Assembly: GCF_003097315.1 (NCBI RefSeq)
Contig: NZ_QDDL01000004.1
Coordinates: 248,001 to 312,000, forward strand
Length of the DNA stretch: 64,000 bases
Reading direction: 5' to 3'
Source: Pelagibaculum spongiae
GTDB taxonomy: Bacteria; Pseudomonadota; Gammaproteobacteria; Enterobacterales; Pelagibaculaceae
The notes beneath the pieces are model-generated. The model was given only the letters and a program-made list of their open reading frames with translations, was not told where the DNA came from and made no database searches. The number at the start of each line of letters is the position of its first letter. Positions within the stretch are counted from its first letter, which is position 1. This document shows positions 27,358-36,087 of this stretch, piece after piece. The translations under genes and the position numbers were made by a program.

Positions 27358-27534
27358 GGTCGAGAAGCAAGGGGGGCTTGGTCGGTGTTAAGTAGGTATG
27401 CGCTATTAATGAAGGTCTAAGATGGAACCCCTTTGCTACTTTTAGCGTATGTTTCACTCGCATTGAATCCAAAAAAACCAATGAATTTAAATTATTAATG
27501 AGCATGCTGTTGCTTGTTAGAGGAGAATGTTTCC

Positions 27535-27963
27535 ATGACACAACCTGCGGATATCCGTTGGATTCAGCGGTTTGATAACTATCAGCGGGCATTGGGACGG
27601 TTAACTGATGCCGCTGAGTTGGCCGCGACTCGTCCGTTAAGTGAACTGGAGCAGCAAGGACTGATTCAGGCCTTTGAATTTACTCATGAACTGGCCTGGA
27701 ATACTCTGAAAGATTTTCTAACCTATCGGGGTGTTGGCCAGATTATCGGCTCACGTGATGCGACGCGGGCTGCTTTCAAAGCTGATTTGTTAGAAAGTGG
27801 TGAAGATTGGATGGAGATGATTAAAAGTCGTAATTTGACTACCCATACCTACCGTGAGGAGGTTGTTCGAGATATTGCTGGCAAAATCCTCCATCGCTAC
27901 CATCCAGCATTTATTGCACTGAAAACTACTTTGCAGCAATGGGTAGATCAAGCAGATGACTGA
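27535..27963 (+). CDS. HepT-like HEPN toxin (HI0074 family)
   Basis: HEPN-domain protein of 142 residues, annotated in many genomes as nucleotidyltransferase substrate-binding protein of the HI0074 family. It contains RNLTTHTY, which fits the R-X4-H-X-Y motif of HepT RNase toxins; in studied pairs that Tyr is AMPylated by the partner antitoxin. AGAGGAG lies 6-7 nt before ATG 27535, so this start is preferred to TTG at 27514. The end overlaps the next gene by 8 bp, as in typical toxin-antitoxin operons. The substrate is probably tRNA, by analogy. Confidence 0.85.
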   Translation: MTQPADIRWIQRFDNYQRALGRLTDAAELAATRPLSELEQQGLIQAFEFTHELAWNTLKDFLTYRGVGQIIGSRDATRAAFKADLLESGEDWMEMIKSRNLTTHTYREEVVRDIAGKILHRYHPAFIALKTTLQQWVDQADD

Positions 27964-28327
27964 GTGTTTTACTCGCACATTGCAAGATATCGATTGTGGC
28001 TTGAATGAGAGGGTGATCAGGCAAATACAGCAGGTTATGGCGGAAAATCCTGAGATTGGAAAGGCGATCTTGTATGGCTCTCGTGCCAAAGGTAATTATC
28101 GCAATGGCTCGGATATCGACCTGACCCTGATTGCTGATAATGAAGCATCGCTTATTCTTGATTCAATTTATCAGCTTGATGAACAGCTGGATGCACTGTT
28201 TCTGCCTTACAGTTTTGATTTGTCGATTCTATCCGAAATTGATAACTCAAATCTTGTACAACATATCCAGCGAGTAGGGGTTGTTTTCTATCAGAAAATC
28301 TCTAAAAACTCGGTTGAAATATCATAG
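27956..28327 (+). CDS. MntA-like minimal nucleotidyltransferase antitoxin
   Basis: Nucleotidyltransferase of 123 residues with the complete motif GS-X10-D-X-D (GSRAKGNYRNGSDID), as in MntA antitoxins that neutralise HepT by adding AMP to its Tyr. A third acidic residue is likely in FDLSIL. It overlaps the HEPN gene by 8 bp. The pair forms a HEPN/MNT toxin-antitoxin module located right beside the Ycf46/helicase operon, in what looks like accessory DNA. Confidence 0.85.
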   Translation: MTECFTRTLQDIDCGLNERVIRQIQQVMAENPEIGKAILYGSRAKGNYRNGSDIDLTLIADNEASLILDSIYQLDEQLDALFLPYSFDLSILSEIDNSNLVQHIQRVGVVFYQKISKNSVEIS

Positions 28328-28623
28328 CCGCTAGCTTTAGGCGGCCATATACCGAAGCTAGATATTTCTACCTTCACTACATCGCTGGATGGTTCAACAC
28401 TGGTTGCTATCTTATTTTCAGTGTGTTCCAAGTCACGCCAGACCTTGCCAACTCCCAACGAATGCGATGTTTTATCCATAGAAAACCATTGCCACCCAAA
28501 GCAATAACAATACCTACTAAAACTTTCCTTATGAGTAGACCAGTCATCATCGATACTGGTCTACCGTCTGCTTTTTCGACACTGACTTAAAAACAAATGT
28601 TATGCCGATAGGAAACCCGTTTC
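28328..28623. other. Intergenic region after mntA
   Basis: GTAGACCAGT (28535-28544) and ACTGGTCTAC (28555-28564) form a 10-bp hairpin followed by a T run at 28571-28575, a possible terminator. A 62-codon frame on the - strand (28479 down to 28291) has protein-like composition but no known family and overlaps the end of mntA; it may be a gene remnant and is not called. Confidence 0.4.
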
Positions 28624-29565
28624 ATGAATGACGTACAAAAAGCGATCAAACAATTGTCTGTTTTTCAGCCGGGTGTTTTTCCTCGTGATGCTTTGCAGAC
28701 ACTGATTGATCAGCAGGAAATATCTGCACCTCTGCTGCTGCAATATCTGGAAACAGTTGCAGAAGATGTTGAAAAAGCATTGGAGAATGAGCAGGCCGAG
28801 TTGATGCTGTTTGCCTTATTTTTGCTCGGGCAATTTAGAGAAACCGCTGCTTACCAACCATTGATAAGAATGCTAGGGCGGCTAGAAGACAGTGAGGACT
28901 TGCTGGGAGATTTAGTAACCGAGAGCCTGCCGCGTATTATTGCTTCAGTGTGCGATGGCGACATTAATCCGATTAGAGCTTTGGCAGAAAACCCTGAGGT
29001 TGATCCGTATGTTCGCTCTGCGGCTTTCTATGCCCTGGGTACACTCACTTTTCAAAATGTGCTTTCAGTGGATACATTGAAAGATTATTGTCACTCAATG
29101 CTGGCAGGGAAACTCCAGTATGATCCCAAAGAGGGTTATCTTCCCATTGCGCTGGTGAGTCTTTGTGAAATGCATGGGTTTGCCGATTTGCTGCCGGATA
29201 TCCGAAAAGCCTATCAGCGCTGGCCAGAAATGAAGCGCTATAGCCAGCTGAAACACGTTGAAAATAAGCTGAAATCTAGTGAGCCGGATACACTTGAAGT
29301 TACTTTTCATAAAGACCTGATCACCGATACGATTGCCAGCCTCGAAACATGGCACTGTTTTAAGCCAGCAGCAAAATATGACGATGGTAATTTGAGTGAA
29401 TACGGCTTTGAGGATGAAGATTATGATCTTGAGTCATTACTTCCTCAGCTTCAAGCCTTACAGGATCCATTAGAGCGCACTTTTGTTCGTGAAATGCCAA
29501 AAGTAGGGCGCAATGACCCCTGTACTTGTGGCAGTGGAAAGAAATACAAAAAGTGCTGTGGTTAA
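28624..29565 (+). CDS. DUF1186 protein with C-terminal SEC-C zinc motif
   Basis: A 313-residue soluble protein. The first 250 residues are helical repeats of the DUF1186 type (Asp/Glu/Leu-rich, [19 protein letters not shown]). The C-terminus ends in the SEC-C motif [19 protein letters not shown], whose Cys residues bind zinc as at the end of SecA. The SEC-C motif is found on many proteins and suggests a contact with ribosomes, SecB-like partners or nucleic acid; the actual function is unknown. It stands alone with its own upstream gap. GGAAA precedes the ATG. Confidence 0.8.
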   Translation: MNDVQKAIKQLSVFQPGVFPRDALQTLIDQQEISAPLLLQYLETVAEDVEKALENEQAELMLFALFLLGQFRETAAYQPLIRMLGRLEDSEDLLGDLVTESLPRIIASVCDGDINPIRALAENPEVDPYVRSAAFYALGTLTFQNVLSVDTLKDYCHSMLAGKLQYDPKEGYLPIALVSLCEMHGFADLLPDIRKAYQRWPEMKRYSQLKHVENKLKSSEPDTLEVTFHKDLITDTIASLETWHCFKPAAKYDDGNLSEYGFEDEDYDLESLLPQLQALQDPLERTFVREMPKVGRNDPCTCGSGKKYKKCCG

Positions 29566-29601
29566 ATAAACACAACAAATAAACATGAGAAAAGCACCGT
29601 A

Positions 29602-29997
29602 ATGATCCGAGCACTTTTACAGCTAATAATGCTGCCGCTTTATATTCCTTTGCGATTTCTTTATGCCAACAAAATACAGGCACCTATCAACATATTGTAT
29701 ACCTGTTATCGAAACAAAAAAGAGTATGACGCGATCATCGCAAATTCAACCACTGAAGAACTAAAAAATCTGAAAAGTTGGGAAGAGTGGCAGCACCGAG
29801 CCAAGGCTGCCGAAGCAGAGTACAGCAATGAAAAGCATCAATTCATCAAGGTGATAATTCGCCCAATCCCTTTGCAACAATGGCTAATATCGCAACAGCT
29901 TGAAAATAATTGCGACAATCGTGAGCGCTATGTTGAGCATGTTTTCAATATCGCTTGCCAGCAAGGTATTGAACTGACGAGTCAGTGTAAATATTAA
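29602..29997 (+). CDS. Hypothetical protein (131 aa)
   Basis: No family is recognised. The N-terminus is hydrophobic (LLQLIMLPLYIPLRFLY), possibly one membrane anchor, followed by a soluble helical part with many charged and aromatic residues (SWEEWQHRAKAAEAEY). It starts 36 bp after the SEC-C gene on the same strand and may be in the same transcript. Coding status is plausible from length and composition only. Confidence 0.5.
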   Translation: MIRALLQLIMLPLYIPLRFLYANKIQAPINILYTCYRNKKEYDAIIANSTTEELKNLKSWEEWQHRAKAAEAEYSNEKHQFIKVIIRPIPLQQWLISQQLENNCDNRERYVEHVFNIACQQGIELTSQCKY

Positions 29998-30341
29998 TCA
30001 CTGCGTAAATGTTTGCATAAGATGATGCCCCCGAGACAGCTGTATTTTCGGGTGGTTGTTGGGTGCGCCTTAAGGCTTAATCAGCCTGCTTTAATTCGGT
30101 ATCAATAGAAATATCAGAGTTTTATTAATGAAAACCAATTGGTTTACTCATAAGAGCACTGCATCCTAGCCGCTTTTTCTGTTCGCCAGATTTTTATGGC
30201 TTCAGTTCGTGCCTACAGCTTCTTATCAAATCAACCAGAACACCATTCAGAATAAACTGTCACAAAAGTTAAATGTTAAATAGAATAAGGCGCATAAAAG
30301 AGCGAGAACGCAGTTTCGCTCTGTAGCAAAGAGATCTAATA
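29998..30341. other. Intergenic region with direct repeat copy 2
   Basis: 344 bp without a gene. The left half shows nothing distinct. The right half holds the second copy of the direct repeat, which runs almost to the start codon of the sphingomyelinase-like gene and therefore probably forms its leader. Confidence 0.5.
30227..30330 (+). repeat. Direct repeat with hairpin, copy 2
   Basis: Matches copy 1 at 26977 with a constant offset of 3250 bp. Its hairpin is AGAGCGA (30299-30305) with TCGCTCT (30316-30322), at the same place as the copy 1 hairpin but with different bases, which hints that structure is kept. It ends 12 bp before the next ATG. Confidence 0.65.
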
Positions 30342-32048
30342 ATGATTAGGAAAGCATTTAGTTCCATCGCACTAGCGTTGGTTAGCAGTTCAGTTCTGGC
30401 GATGTCCGCAACACCCAAAACCCTTGATACCGAGATTGTTTTCACTAATAGCACGCCAGATACCTTGCAGGTAGTTGTTTCTGGCAACGCTCAAGTTCAG
30501 CAAAAGATCACTGAACTAGGCCCGCTGGCCAGCGCTACCCTGGCTAAAGTTACTCGCAACGCGAGTGCCGATAGCCGCTTGAATATTCAGCTATCCAGCA
30601 ACAATTATCAGATTAATCTGACTCAGCAAACTCAAGGAACCAATTTAAGTTTTGGTGCCAATACATCTGACTTATTGGTAGCGCCACAAACCAACGCTAA
30701 TATTCAACGTTTTAACACGATATTGGCCGGCGATAAAAACACCTTGGCGTTTAATGCAGAGAACCTCGGTAAAGGCGGCAAGCTGACGTATGTGCTGCAT
30801 GAACAGGATAAAAAACCGGCGCTTGGCAAGGCCAATCAGTTTAATGTTTTAAGTTACAATATTTGGGCTACTACTATCTTTGGCTCTAAAAAAGTCGATA
30901 GCCGTTTAAACCAAATGCCTGCCGTAATGGCAGGTTATGATGCGCTGGTATTGACCGAGGTTTTTGATCATATTCAAACCACGCAACTGTTGAATGAGCT
31001 GCGCACGGAATATCCTTACCAATCTTCTGATGTATTTACCGTTGGAAAACTGATGGGCTCGGGTACTCGGATTTTATCGCGCTGGCCTATTTCTGTTGAA
31101 GACAGCTTTAAATACACCGTTTGTAACGGCATTCAATGTGCAGCAACCCGCGGTGTGATTTATTTAAAAATCAACAAGCAAGGTAATCCGTACCACGTTT
31201 TTGCAACGCATACCCAGTCAGAAGACGATGATGCCAATCGCAATATGCGCTTAGCTCAATTACAACAAATGGGCGAGTACATTCGCAGTTTGAACATTCC
31301 TGCCGATGAGCCTGTGATTATGGCGGGTGACTTTAATGTAAATAAAATTGACCTGGCTGAAGACCGAGATTATTTAGAAGCGGTTCTTGGTGCAACTGAA
31401 CCCGCAAACCGCGGCCATGGTTTCTCTTATGATGCAGATACTAACTTTTGGGCCAAACAGCCTTATGTGCAATTCCTTGATTACACATTAACTTCGAATA
31501 ATCACTTGCAGCCAAACAGTGCTTACCAAGAGATTTTTGCGCCACGTACAATGACCGACGCACTTTGGGGCGAATGGGATTTATCTGACCATTACGCAGC
31601 ACGAGGCGTTTTTAGTTACCCAACTGAAAGTCAGCCACTACGCGCTGCATTTCCTTTTGTGGGCGATATTGTACATTTTAAAACCGCCAATGGTTATTAC
31701 ATGCGCAGCATGAGTGGCGGCAATAGCTTTATTTCTGCCGGTTCTGATCAAATGGGTACTTGGGAAAGCTACACCCTTAAAGCACTTGAAAATGGTCAGT
31801 ATGCAATTCAAGCATTCGACGGCCACTATGTAGCGCTTGATTCATATTTACTCGGTACATTAAAAGCATCAAGCGACAACATTAGCTCTGCTGGGTCATT
31901 CACATTGGTTGATCTTGGAAATAACTCGCTGGCATTGAAAGCCGATAATGGTAAGTATTTGCGTGCTGATTTTGGTGGCAGTGCTGGGCTAAGTGCGGGT
32001 TCAAATAGCATTGGCAAGAATCAGACCTTCAAGTTGATTCGCCGTTAG
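30342..32048 (+). CDS. Secreted sphingomyelinase C-like phosphodiesterase with beta-trefoil tail
   Basis: 568 residues. A signal peptide (about 1-20, ending in SVLA) is followed by a beta-rich N-terminal region (to about 160), then an endonuclease/exonuclease/phosphatase-fold domain like bacterial neutral sphingomyelinases (beta-haemolysins): LSYNIW, LTEVFDH, HTQSEDDD, GDFNVNK, LDYTL and the closing SDHYA. The last 130 residues carry repeated units of the type G-x-Y-x-x-A (NGYYMRSM, DGHYVALD, NGKYLRAD), fitting a fascin/beta-trefoil module that may bind carbohydrate or membrane. It probably cleaves sphingomyelin or related phosphodiesters outside the cell and could be a virulence or nutrient enzyme. 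Its leader lies in the direct repeat. Confidence 0.85.
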   Translation: MIRKAFSSIALALVSSSVLAMSATPKTLDTEIVFTNSTPDTLQVVVSGNAQVQQKITELGPLASATLAKVTRNASADSRLNIQLSSNNYQINLTQQTQGTNLSFGANTSDLLVAPQTNANIQRFNTILAGDKNTLAFNAENLGKGGKLTYVLHEQDKKPALGKANQFNVLSYNIWATTIFGSKKVDSRLNQMPAVMAGYDALVLTEVFDHIQTTQLLNELRTEYPYQSSDVFTVGKLMGSGTRILSRWPISVEDSFKYTVCNGIQCAATRGVIYLKINKQGNPYHVFATHTQSEDDDANRNMRLAQLQQMGEYIRSLNIPADEPVIMAGDFNVNKIDLAEDRDYLEAVLGATEPANRGHGFSYDADTNFWAKQPYVQFLDYTLTSNNHLQPNSAYQEIFAPRTMTDALWGEWDLSDHYAARGVFSYPTESQPLRAAFPFVGDIVHFKTANGYYMRSMSGGNSFISAGSDQMGTWESYTLKALENGQYAIQAFDGHYVALDSYLLGTLKASSDNISSAGSFTLVDLGNNSLALKADNGKYLRADFGGSAGLSAGSNSIGKNQTFKLIRR

Positions 32049-32070
32049 GTATAGTTCAACTAGCAGCTCT

Positions 32071-32105
32071 ACTGGGAGCTTAGGCGGCCGGCCCGCGCTC
32101 CCAGT
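32071..32105 (+). terminator. Hairpin after the sphingomyelinase-like gene
   Basis: ACTGGGAGC (32071-32079) pairs with GCTCCCAGT (32097-32105) around a GC-rich loop. No T run follows, so termination is only likely, not certain. Confidence 0.4.
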
Positions 32106-32246
32106 GAAAATAATCGGCACATATTGAAAGTCCATCAATAGCCAATGTCTCACGTCACTTCAGGTAAATCTCCTACAGACAAACCATTTTCGAATTCGCT
32201 AAAGTATTAAATTCATTGATTATGCATTGGAACCAAGGACGGTTAT

Positions 32247-34035
32247 ATGCATCAACATTACGGAATACCTTGTAGCTGCAAGCGAAAGAGCGTGGTCGGA
32301 CTGGTTTTTGTGCCGGGCATTATGGGGTCACGGCTATTTAATACCGAAAAAGAAACCGTTGTTTGGGACCCAGCAGTGGGAACGGGCAGCAACCCAACCG
32401 GTTGGCTAATGGCACAGCGAGAGCAGCAAAATCGCTATATGCAACTTAAGTTGCGTAATGCGATAGGCAAAAGTTCAGGCGTTCAATCAGCAGATTCAGC
32501 GGGAAATATTGCAAAACGGGCGAGCCATCATTTGAAGCTTCAGCCTCAATTGCAATATGAAGATAATGAAGAAATTAGAAAGCTGGAGGGTGGTAAACAA
32601 AATTGGCGAAAAGTCCGTGCTATTTGGCATTTAGGCAGCTTGTTATTGTCAGGTCCTGATGATCGAAAACAGATGTTAGTGAATGCCGAACCTGGTGCAA
32701 CCGATCGAAATAATGCGCTGTTACAAGTGGATCGAGGAACCGAGAGTTACTTTACAACATTCACATCGATACAACCTCGAGACATTGAACGGCGGCGCCA
32801 ACAAGGATGGGGTGAAGTGCTTTGGGGAAGTTATGGACGCTTTCTTAGCTGGTTAAATAGTTGGGTTTCGTCCGAGCTAGGCTCTCAATTTCATAATTGG
32901 AATTTTGAAACTTACGCTGTGGGCTACAACTGGATGTTGAGCAACCAAAAGTCGGGAGAGCGACTTAAAAGCCGAATAGAAGCAATCAAAAAAGAGCTCG
33001 TCGAAGAATATTCAGTTGAACAAGATAATGTAAAAATTATTGTGGTCAGTCATTCTATGGGGGGGTATGCGAGCCGTGCTGCGGCCATTCTTGAAGGTGC
33101 TGATTTTGATGCGGTGATTCACGGTGCAATGCCAACCCATGGCAGCCCGGCAACTTATATAAATACTCGTTGCGGTTATGGTTTTCCTTCGGGGCTGGCG
33201 CTGGGAATAAATGCAGCAGAAGTAACCGCAGTGGTTGGTTATTGTCAGGGCGCCTTAGAGTTATTGCCTAATCAGTATTACAAAGATAAAAACGGCAACC
33301 ATGACTGGTTTAAAATTCAAATTGAAGAGCAGGACGCTATATCAATCAGTCAGCAGTATCCAGGTGAGAAGATATTTGATTTTTATAAGGATACTTCAAC
33401 TTGGTATAGCTTGATTCAGCCAAAATTACTGATGCCAGCAAGTGGTTTCGTTTTTAATAAAGAAACATCTGATGATTATGAGCAAAGAATATTCAAGGTA
33501 TATCAGTTTCATAGTCGGCTATCTAATAAATTTCATTTTAATACAAAACTTCTGTATGGAAATAATGAAGAATTTCCTTCATATGACCAATGTATTTGGT
33601 ACGCAGCACAAGCCCCTGAAGGTTTGCCGCATAATTGGCAAATTTTTGAGCAGCAAAATGATCGTTACTCTTTAGGTGAAGGCAACTTACAGCTGACCGA
33701 TCGGCAATCAATGACTGATTATGTGGTTCGTTATCGCCAAGCATGGCGACAGTCACGTTTTAGTGATGGTCATGAAAATGTTCTGCTAAATCGTGTTCTC
33801 CCACCTCCCACCTCCCAATATTCATTTTCAACTACAACCTGCCAATGCCCCGGGCGACGGCACGGTACATGTAGGTGCCGGTAAATACCCTGATGTATTA
33901 AGCAGTCGCAAGTTCCCGTTGGATCTTGACCAAGAGCACCAGCTATTTTTTGATAGCGAAAATGTGATGGTTAAACTAACTGAGTTGCTATGGAAGCAAG
34001 TACATTTATTTGATCAGCAGAGCAAAGGCCTATGA
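32247..34035 (+). CDS. T6SS-type lipase effector (alpha/beta hydrolase), frameshifted at a 7-bp repeat
   Basis: Alpha/beta hydrolase of the kind found among type VI lipase effectors. FVPGIMGSRLF at the N-terminus, YAVGYNWMLSNQKSG, and the nucleophile elbow VVSHSMGGY are visible. The first frame ends at 33884 with a nonsense tail of about 25 residues. The true C-terminus (APGDGTVHVGAG, then EHQLFF, likely holding the catalytic His) is in the next frame up to 34035. The switch is at CTCCCAC repeated three times (33798-33818, last base A): removing one unit restores one frame of about 593 codons. The restored end overlaps the immunity gene start by ATGA, which supports the reconstruction. A replication-slippage mutation or phase variation would explain it; a sequencing error is possible. 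AAGGACGG precedes the ATG. Confidence 0.75.
33798..33818 (+). repeat. Heptanucleotide tandem repeat inside the lipase gene
   Basis: Three units of CTCCCAC, the last ending in A instead of C. A change of one unit shifts the frame of the effector gene. Confidence 0.85.
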
Positions 34036-35054
34036 AAAAAACATTTTTAGGTTTAATTACAATATTTTTTATTTCAATAGGATGTACGGCCAAGGGAATC
34101 AACAAAATGGAATTCAAACACCTTTTTCAATCTACTTGTATTAGCCGGTATCAAATGGACTTACCATCAGATAGTTATTATACCGTTGCAAGATATAAAG
34201 ATAGCTTGGTAAAGGTTGTCATTAGTGACCCATCATTAAAGAAAGCCAAAAAGATAGGTTTCTATGATGGAATTGAGCGAAAAAAAGATTGGGCTAATCG
34301 CATTGAAAAGAAACGATCTGAAAGATTTAATGAGCCTAAGTATTTTAATAAACTTTTTTCTGATGATTTGAGCATACTTTCTTATTTCATACGCTTTCAT
34401 CCAGGAAAGCCGGGCGATGGGTACATTTTCAAAACTTTTGGTCTTAAAAATTTCTTAAATATGGCGGTAGAGATTGATGCTAAAACAGTAGAGTTTGATT
34501 ACTCAGACCAACGCTATCGAGAAAAATATGCAGAGCATCTTGAACGTTACAAACAACGCGCCAATCAAATGGCATATCAACCCTGGCCCCACAATCAACT
34601 AGGGATTTGCCTGAACAACCAGTTGTTGTTAAATACCGAAAAAGCATTAGACGATGAATATTTTCAAATTACCTATACCAATGGTAAAGAAACCAAATTT
34701 ACTTTTGAGTTTATTGCTTTCCCCAAGCAGCATTGGCAAAGTTTGGATAAAAAAATGGGCTACAGCGCCGGTCTGGTCAGCTTGTTTGCTAGTGAACACT
34801 TGACGGTTGGCGGCAGAGCAGGGCGATTATTTGTTAGCCCCGGTCGCTACGACGATTCAATTCTAGAATACAAATGGGTGGCTAGCGATGCTAAAGCCGG
34901 TTCAACGCGATTACCTTACATGCGAATAAGCGGCAGCGTTAATGTGGCGGATTTCCCAGAATTGGTAGCGGTCGGTATAACCAATGAGGATTTACTGGTT
35001 ATTTTACTGAGGAGTATGCGAGTGCGAGAAAATGGCATGCTGGGAACCCAGTAA
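34032..35054 (+). CDS. Tli4-like T6SS immunity lipoprotein
   Basis: Probable lipoprotein of 340 residues. A short signal peptide ends in the lipobox ISIGC (Cys at about residue 18), which would place it in the periplasmic space. The start of the mature part (CISRYQMDLP) and the C-terminal portion (GYSAGLVSLF, then GGRAGRLF) resemble Tli4-type immunity proteins that block phospholipase effectors of the type VI secretion system. It overlaps the restored frame of the lipase gene by 4 nt. No secretion-system structural gene is in the window, so it may be an orphan pair or self-protection against siblings. The family assignment is from memory of patterns. Confidence 0.65.
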   Translation: MKKTFLGLITIFFISIGCTAKGINKMEFKHLFQSTCISRYQMDLPSDSYYTVARYKDSLVKVVISDPSLKKAKKIGFYDGIERKKDWANRIEKKRSERFNEPKYFNKLFSDDLSILSYFIRFHPGKPGDGYIFKTFGLKNFLNMAVEIDAKTVEFDYSDQRYREKYAEHLERYKQRANQMAYQPWPHNQLGICLNNQLLLNTEKALDDEYFQITYTNGKETKFTFEFIAFPKQHWQSLDKKMGYSAGLVSLFASEHLTVGGRAGRLFVSPGRYDDSILEYKWVASDAKAGSTRLPYMRISGSVNVADFPELVAVGITNEDLLVILLRSMRVRENGMLGTQ

Positions 35055-35065
35055 AAATCGTTAGT

Positions 35066-35105
35066 TTAAGAAAGGTAATGCTGAGCATAGCATTACCTTT
35101 CTTAA
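35066..35105. terminator. Bidirectional terminator
   Basis: A 17-bp perfect stem (35066-35082 with 35089-35105) and a 6-nt loop, with A- and T-rich ends, between two convergent genes. It can serve both the immunity gene and the nuclease gene. Confidence 0.85.
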
Positions 35106-35161
35106 TTGAATCAATGACAATCGAAACAGGAGTCAAGGGCAAGAAAAGAGACTAATCACAC

Positions 35162-35887
35162 CTACCATACTCCCCGAACCTTATGCTTTTCTCGATCAAC
35201 TTCAGGCCCGGTCAACCGATCCCAAAGCAAAATACCGGCTCGCATTTCAATGTAGCTAGTAGGTTTTCTATAGTCAGCCAGACTGCCTTGCAGCTGGTCA
35301 TTTTCCATCTCAAATGCCCACATATGTAACTTGCCGCTAGTGCGTTCTGCCAAAACACATTTAAAGAAATGACTAGGTACCGGAACGCTATAGCCAGCGT
35401 CATCTGCTCGGCCAATCATTTGAATAGGCGTTTCAAAATCAAAAATGGGCCCTGAAATGACATAGGTTTCCAGCACATCTGGCTGTGAATCTAGCTGGCG
35501 AACCGCAGATTCTAGTTCACGCCAAATTCGTCGGTTAAAGCCAGGTGCTTGGGGCGACATATTCGAGAGCAGGAAGGTTTCGCTATTTTGTAATTGTTCG
35601 TCGTTTTGGTTGGCACTGGCTACCAAATGGCCACGATCAAAGCCACTACGCCGATAATCAGATAAATCGGCGCGGAAGTTTTTAGGTACTCGAAAATCCG
35701 GACGGAAATTATCGGTACGGTCTACTTCTTCGAGATCTTTTTTATCCGGATCAACAATTTCAATTGCCCATTTGGCTTGCCGGAAATAATACGAATAGCC
35801 GACGGTGTAGCAACGATTGATCAGAATCTGGTCAGCAGCCGGACAGCCATAGCGGGTTTCTGGTCGGGTAGTGAAAATATCCATCAT
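35162..35887 (-). CDS. DNA/RNA non-specific endonuclease
   Basis: Beta-beta-alpha metal nuclease of the Serratia NucA type, 241 residues. The catalytic motif is GFDRGHLV, with His as general base, and the metal-binding Asn lies in NMSPQAPGFNRRIWRELE. It has no signal peptide, unlike secreted relatives, so it may be cytoplasmic or moved by another route. GGGAG lies 5 nt before the ATG-ATG start. It stands alone, convergent with the lipase-immunity pair. With effectors next door it could itself be a toxin, but no immunity gene is recognised. Confidence 0.85.
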   Translation of the reverse strand: MMDIFTTRPETRYGCPAADQILINRCYTVGYSYYFRQAKWAIEIVDPDKKDLEEVDRTDNFRPDFRVPKNFRADLSDYRRSGFDRGHLVASANQNDEQLQNSETFLLSNMSPQAPGFNRRIWRELESAVRQLDSQPDVLETYVISGPIFDFETPIQMIGRADDAGYSVPVPSHFFKCVLAERTSGKLHMWAFEMENDQLQGSLADYRKPTSYIEMRAGILLWDRLTGPEVDREKHKVRGVW

Positions 35888-36027
35888 CGTTGCTCCCTTA
35901 AAAGTGACTATTTAATAGTACCGCTTTGACTAGGGATGCCGGTTAACCTTTTGTGAATATTTGGTTTTTTTATTGGCCGATATTTAACTATTAAATTTCC
36001 GTCTGGTATTCACGGCCACCCCCGAAA

Positions 36028-36058
36028 GTTGCAGGTCGCGCATAGCGCTCCGTGCAAC
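36028..36058. repeat. Intergenic hairpin
   Basis: GTTGCA (36028-36033) pairs with TGCAAC (36053-36058), with a GC-rich inner part that folds further (GCGC-ATA-GCGC). Just after it on the + strand lies GGGAGG and a 34-codon frame (36073-36177); see findings. Confidence 0.45.
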
Positions 36059-36087
36059 CTTGGGAGGCAATAATGAAAATTTACCAG

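Larger units (their letters stand above)
26735..27534. other. 800-bp gene-free stretch with hairpins and repeats
   Basis: No convincing coding sequence. Contents: a 10-bp perfect hairpin with loop AAA (26872-26894, no T run), one copy of a direct repeat (from 26977), a terminator-like hairpin (27167-27199), a weak REP-like stretch with GGGATGAC (about 27225-27300) and a possible promoter (27331-27357). Short open frames at 26933-27157 and 27150-27356 cross these structures and look spurious. Confidence 0.6.

Noticed and set aside
28291-28479. 62-codon - strand frame with protein-like composition after mntA
   Set aside because: It overlaps the mntA end, has no recognised family and no confident ribosome-binding site; at most a gene remnant.
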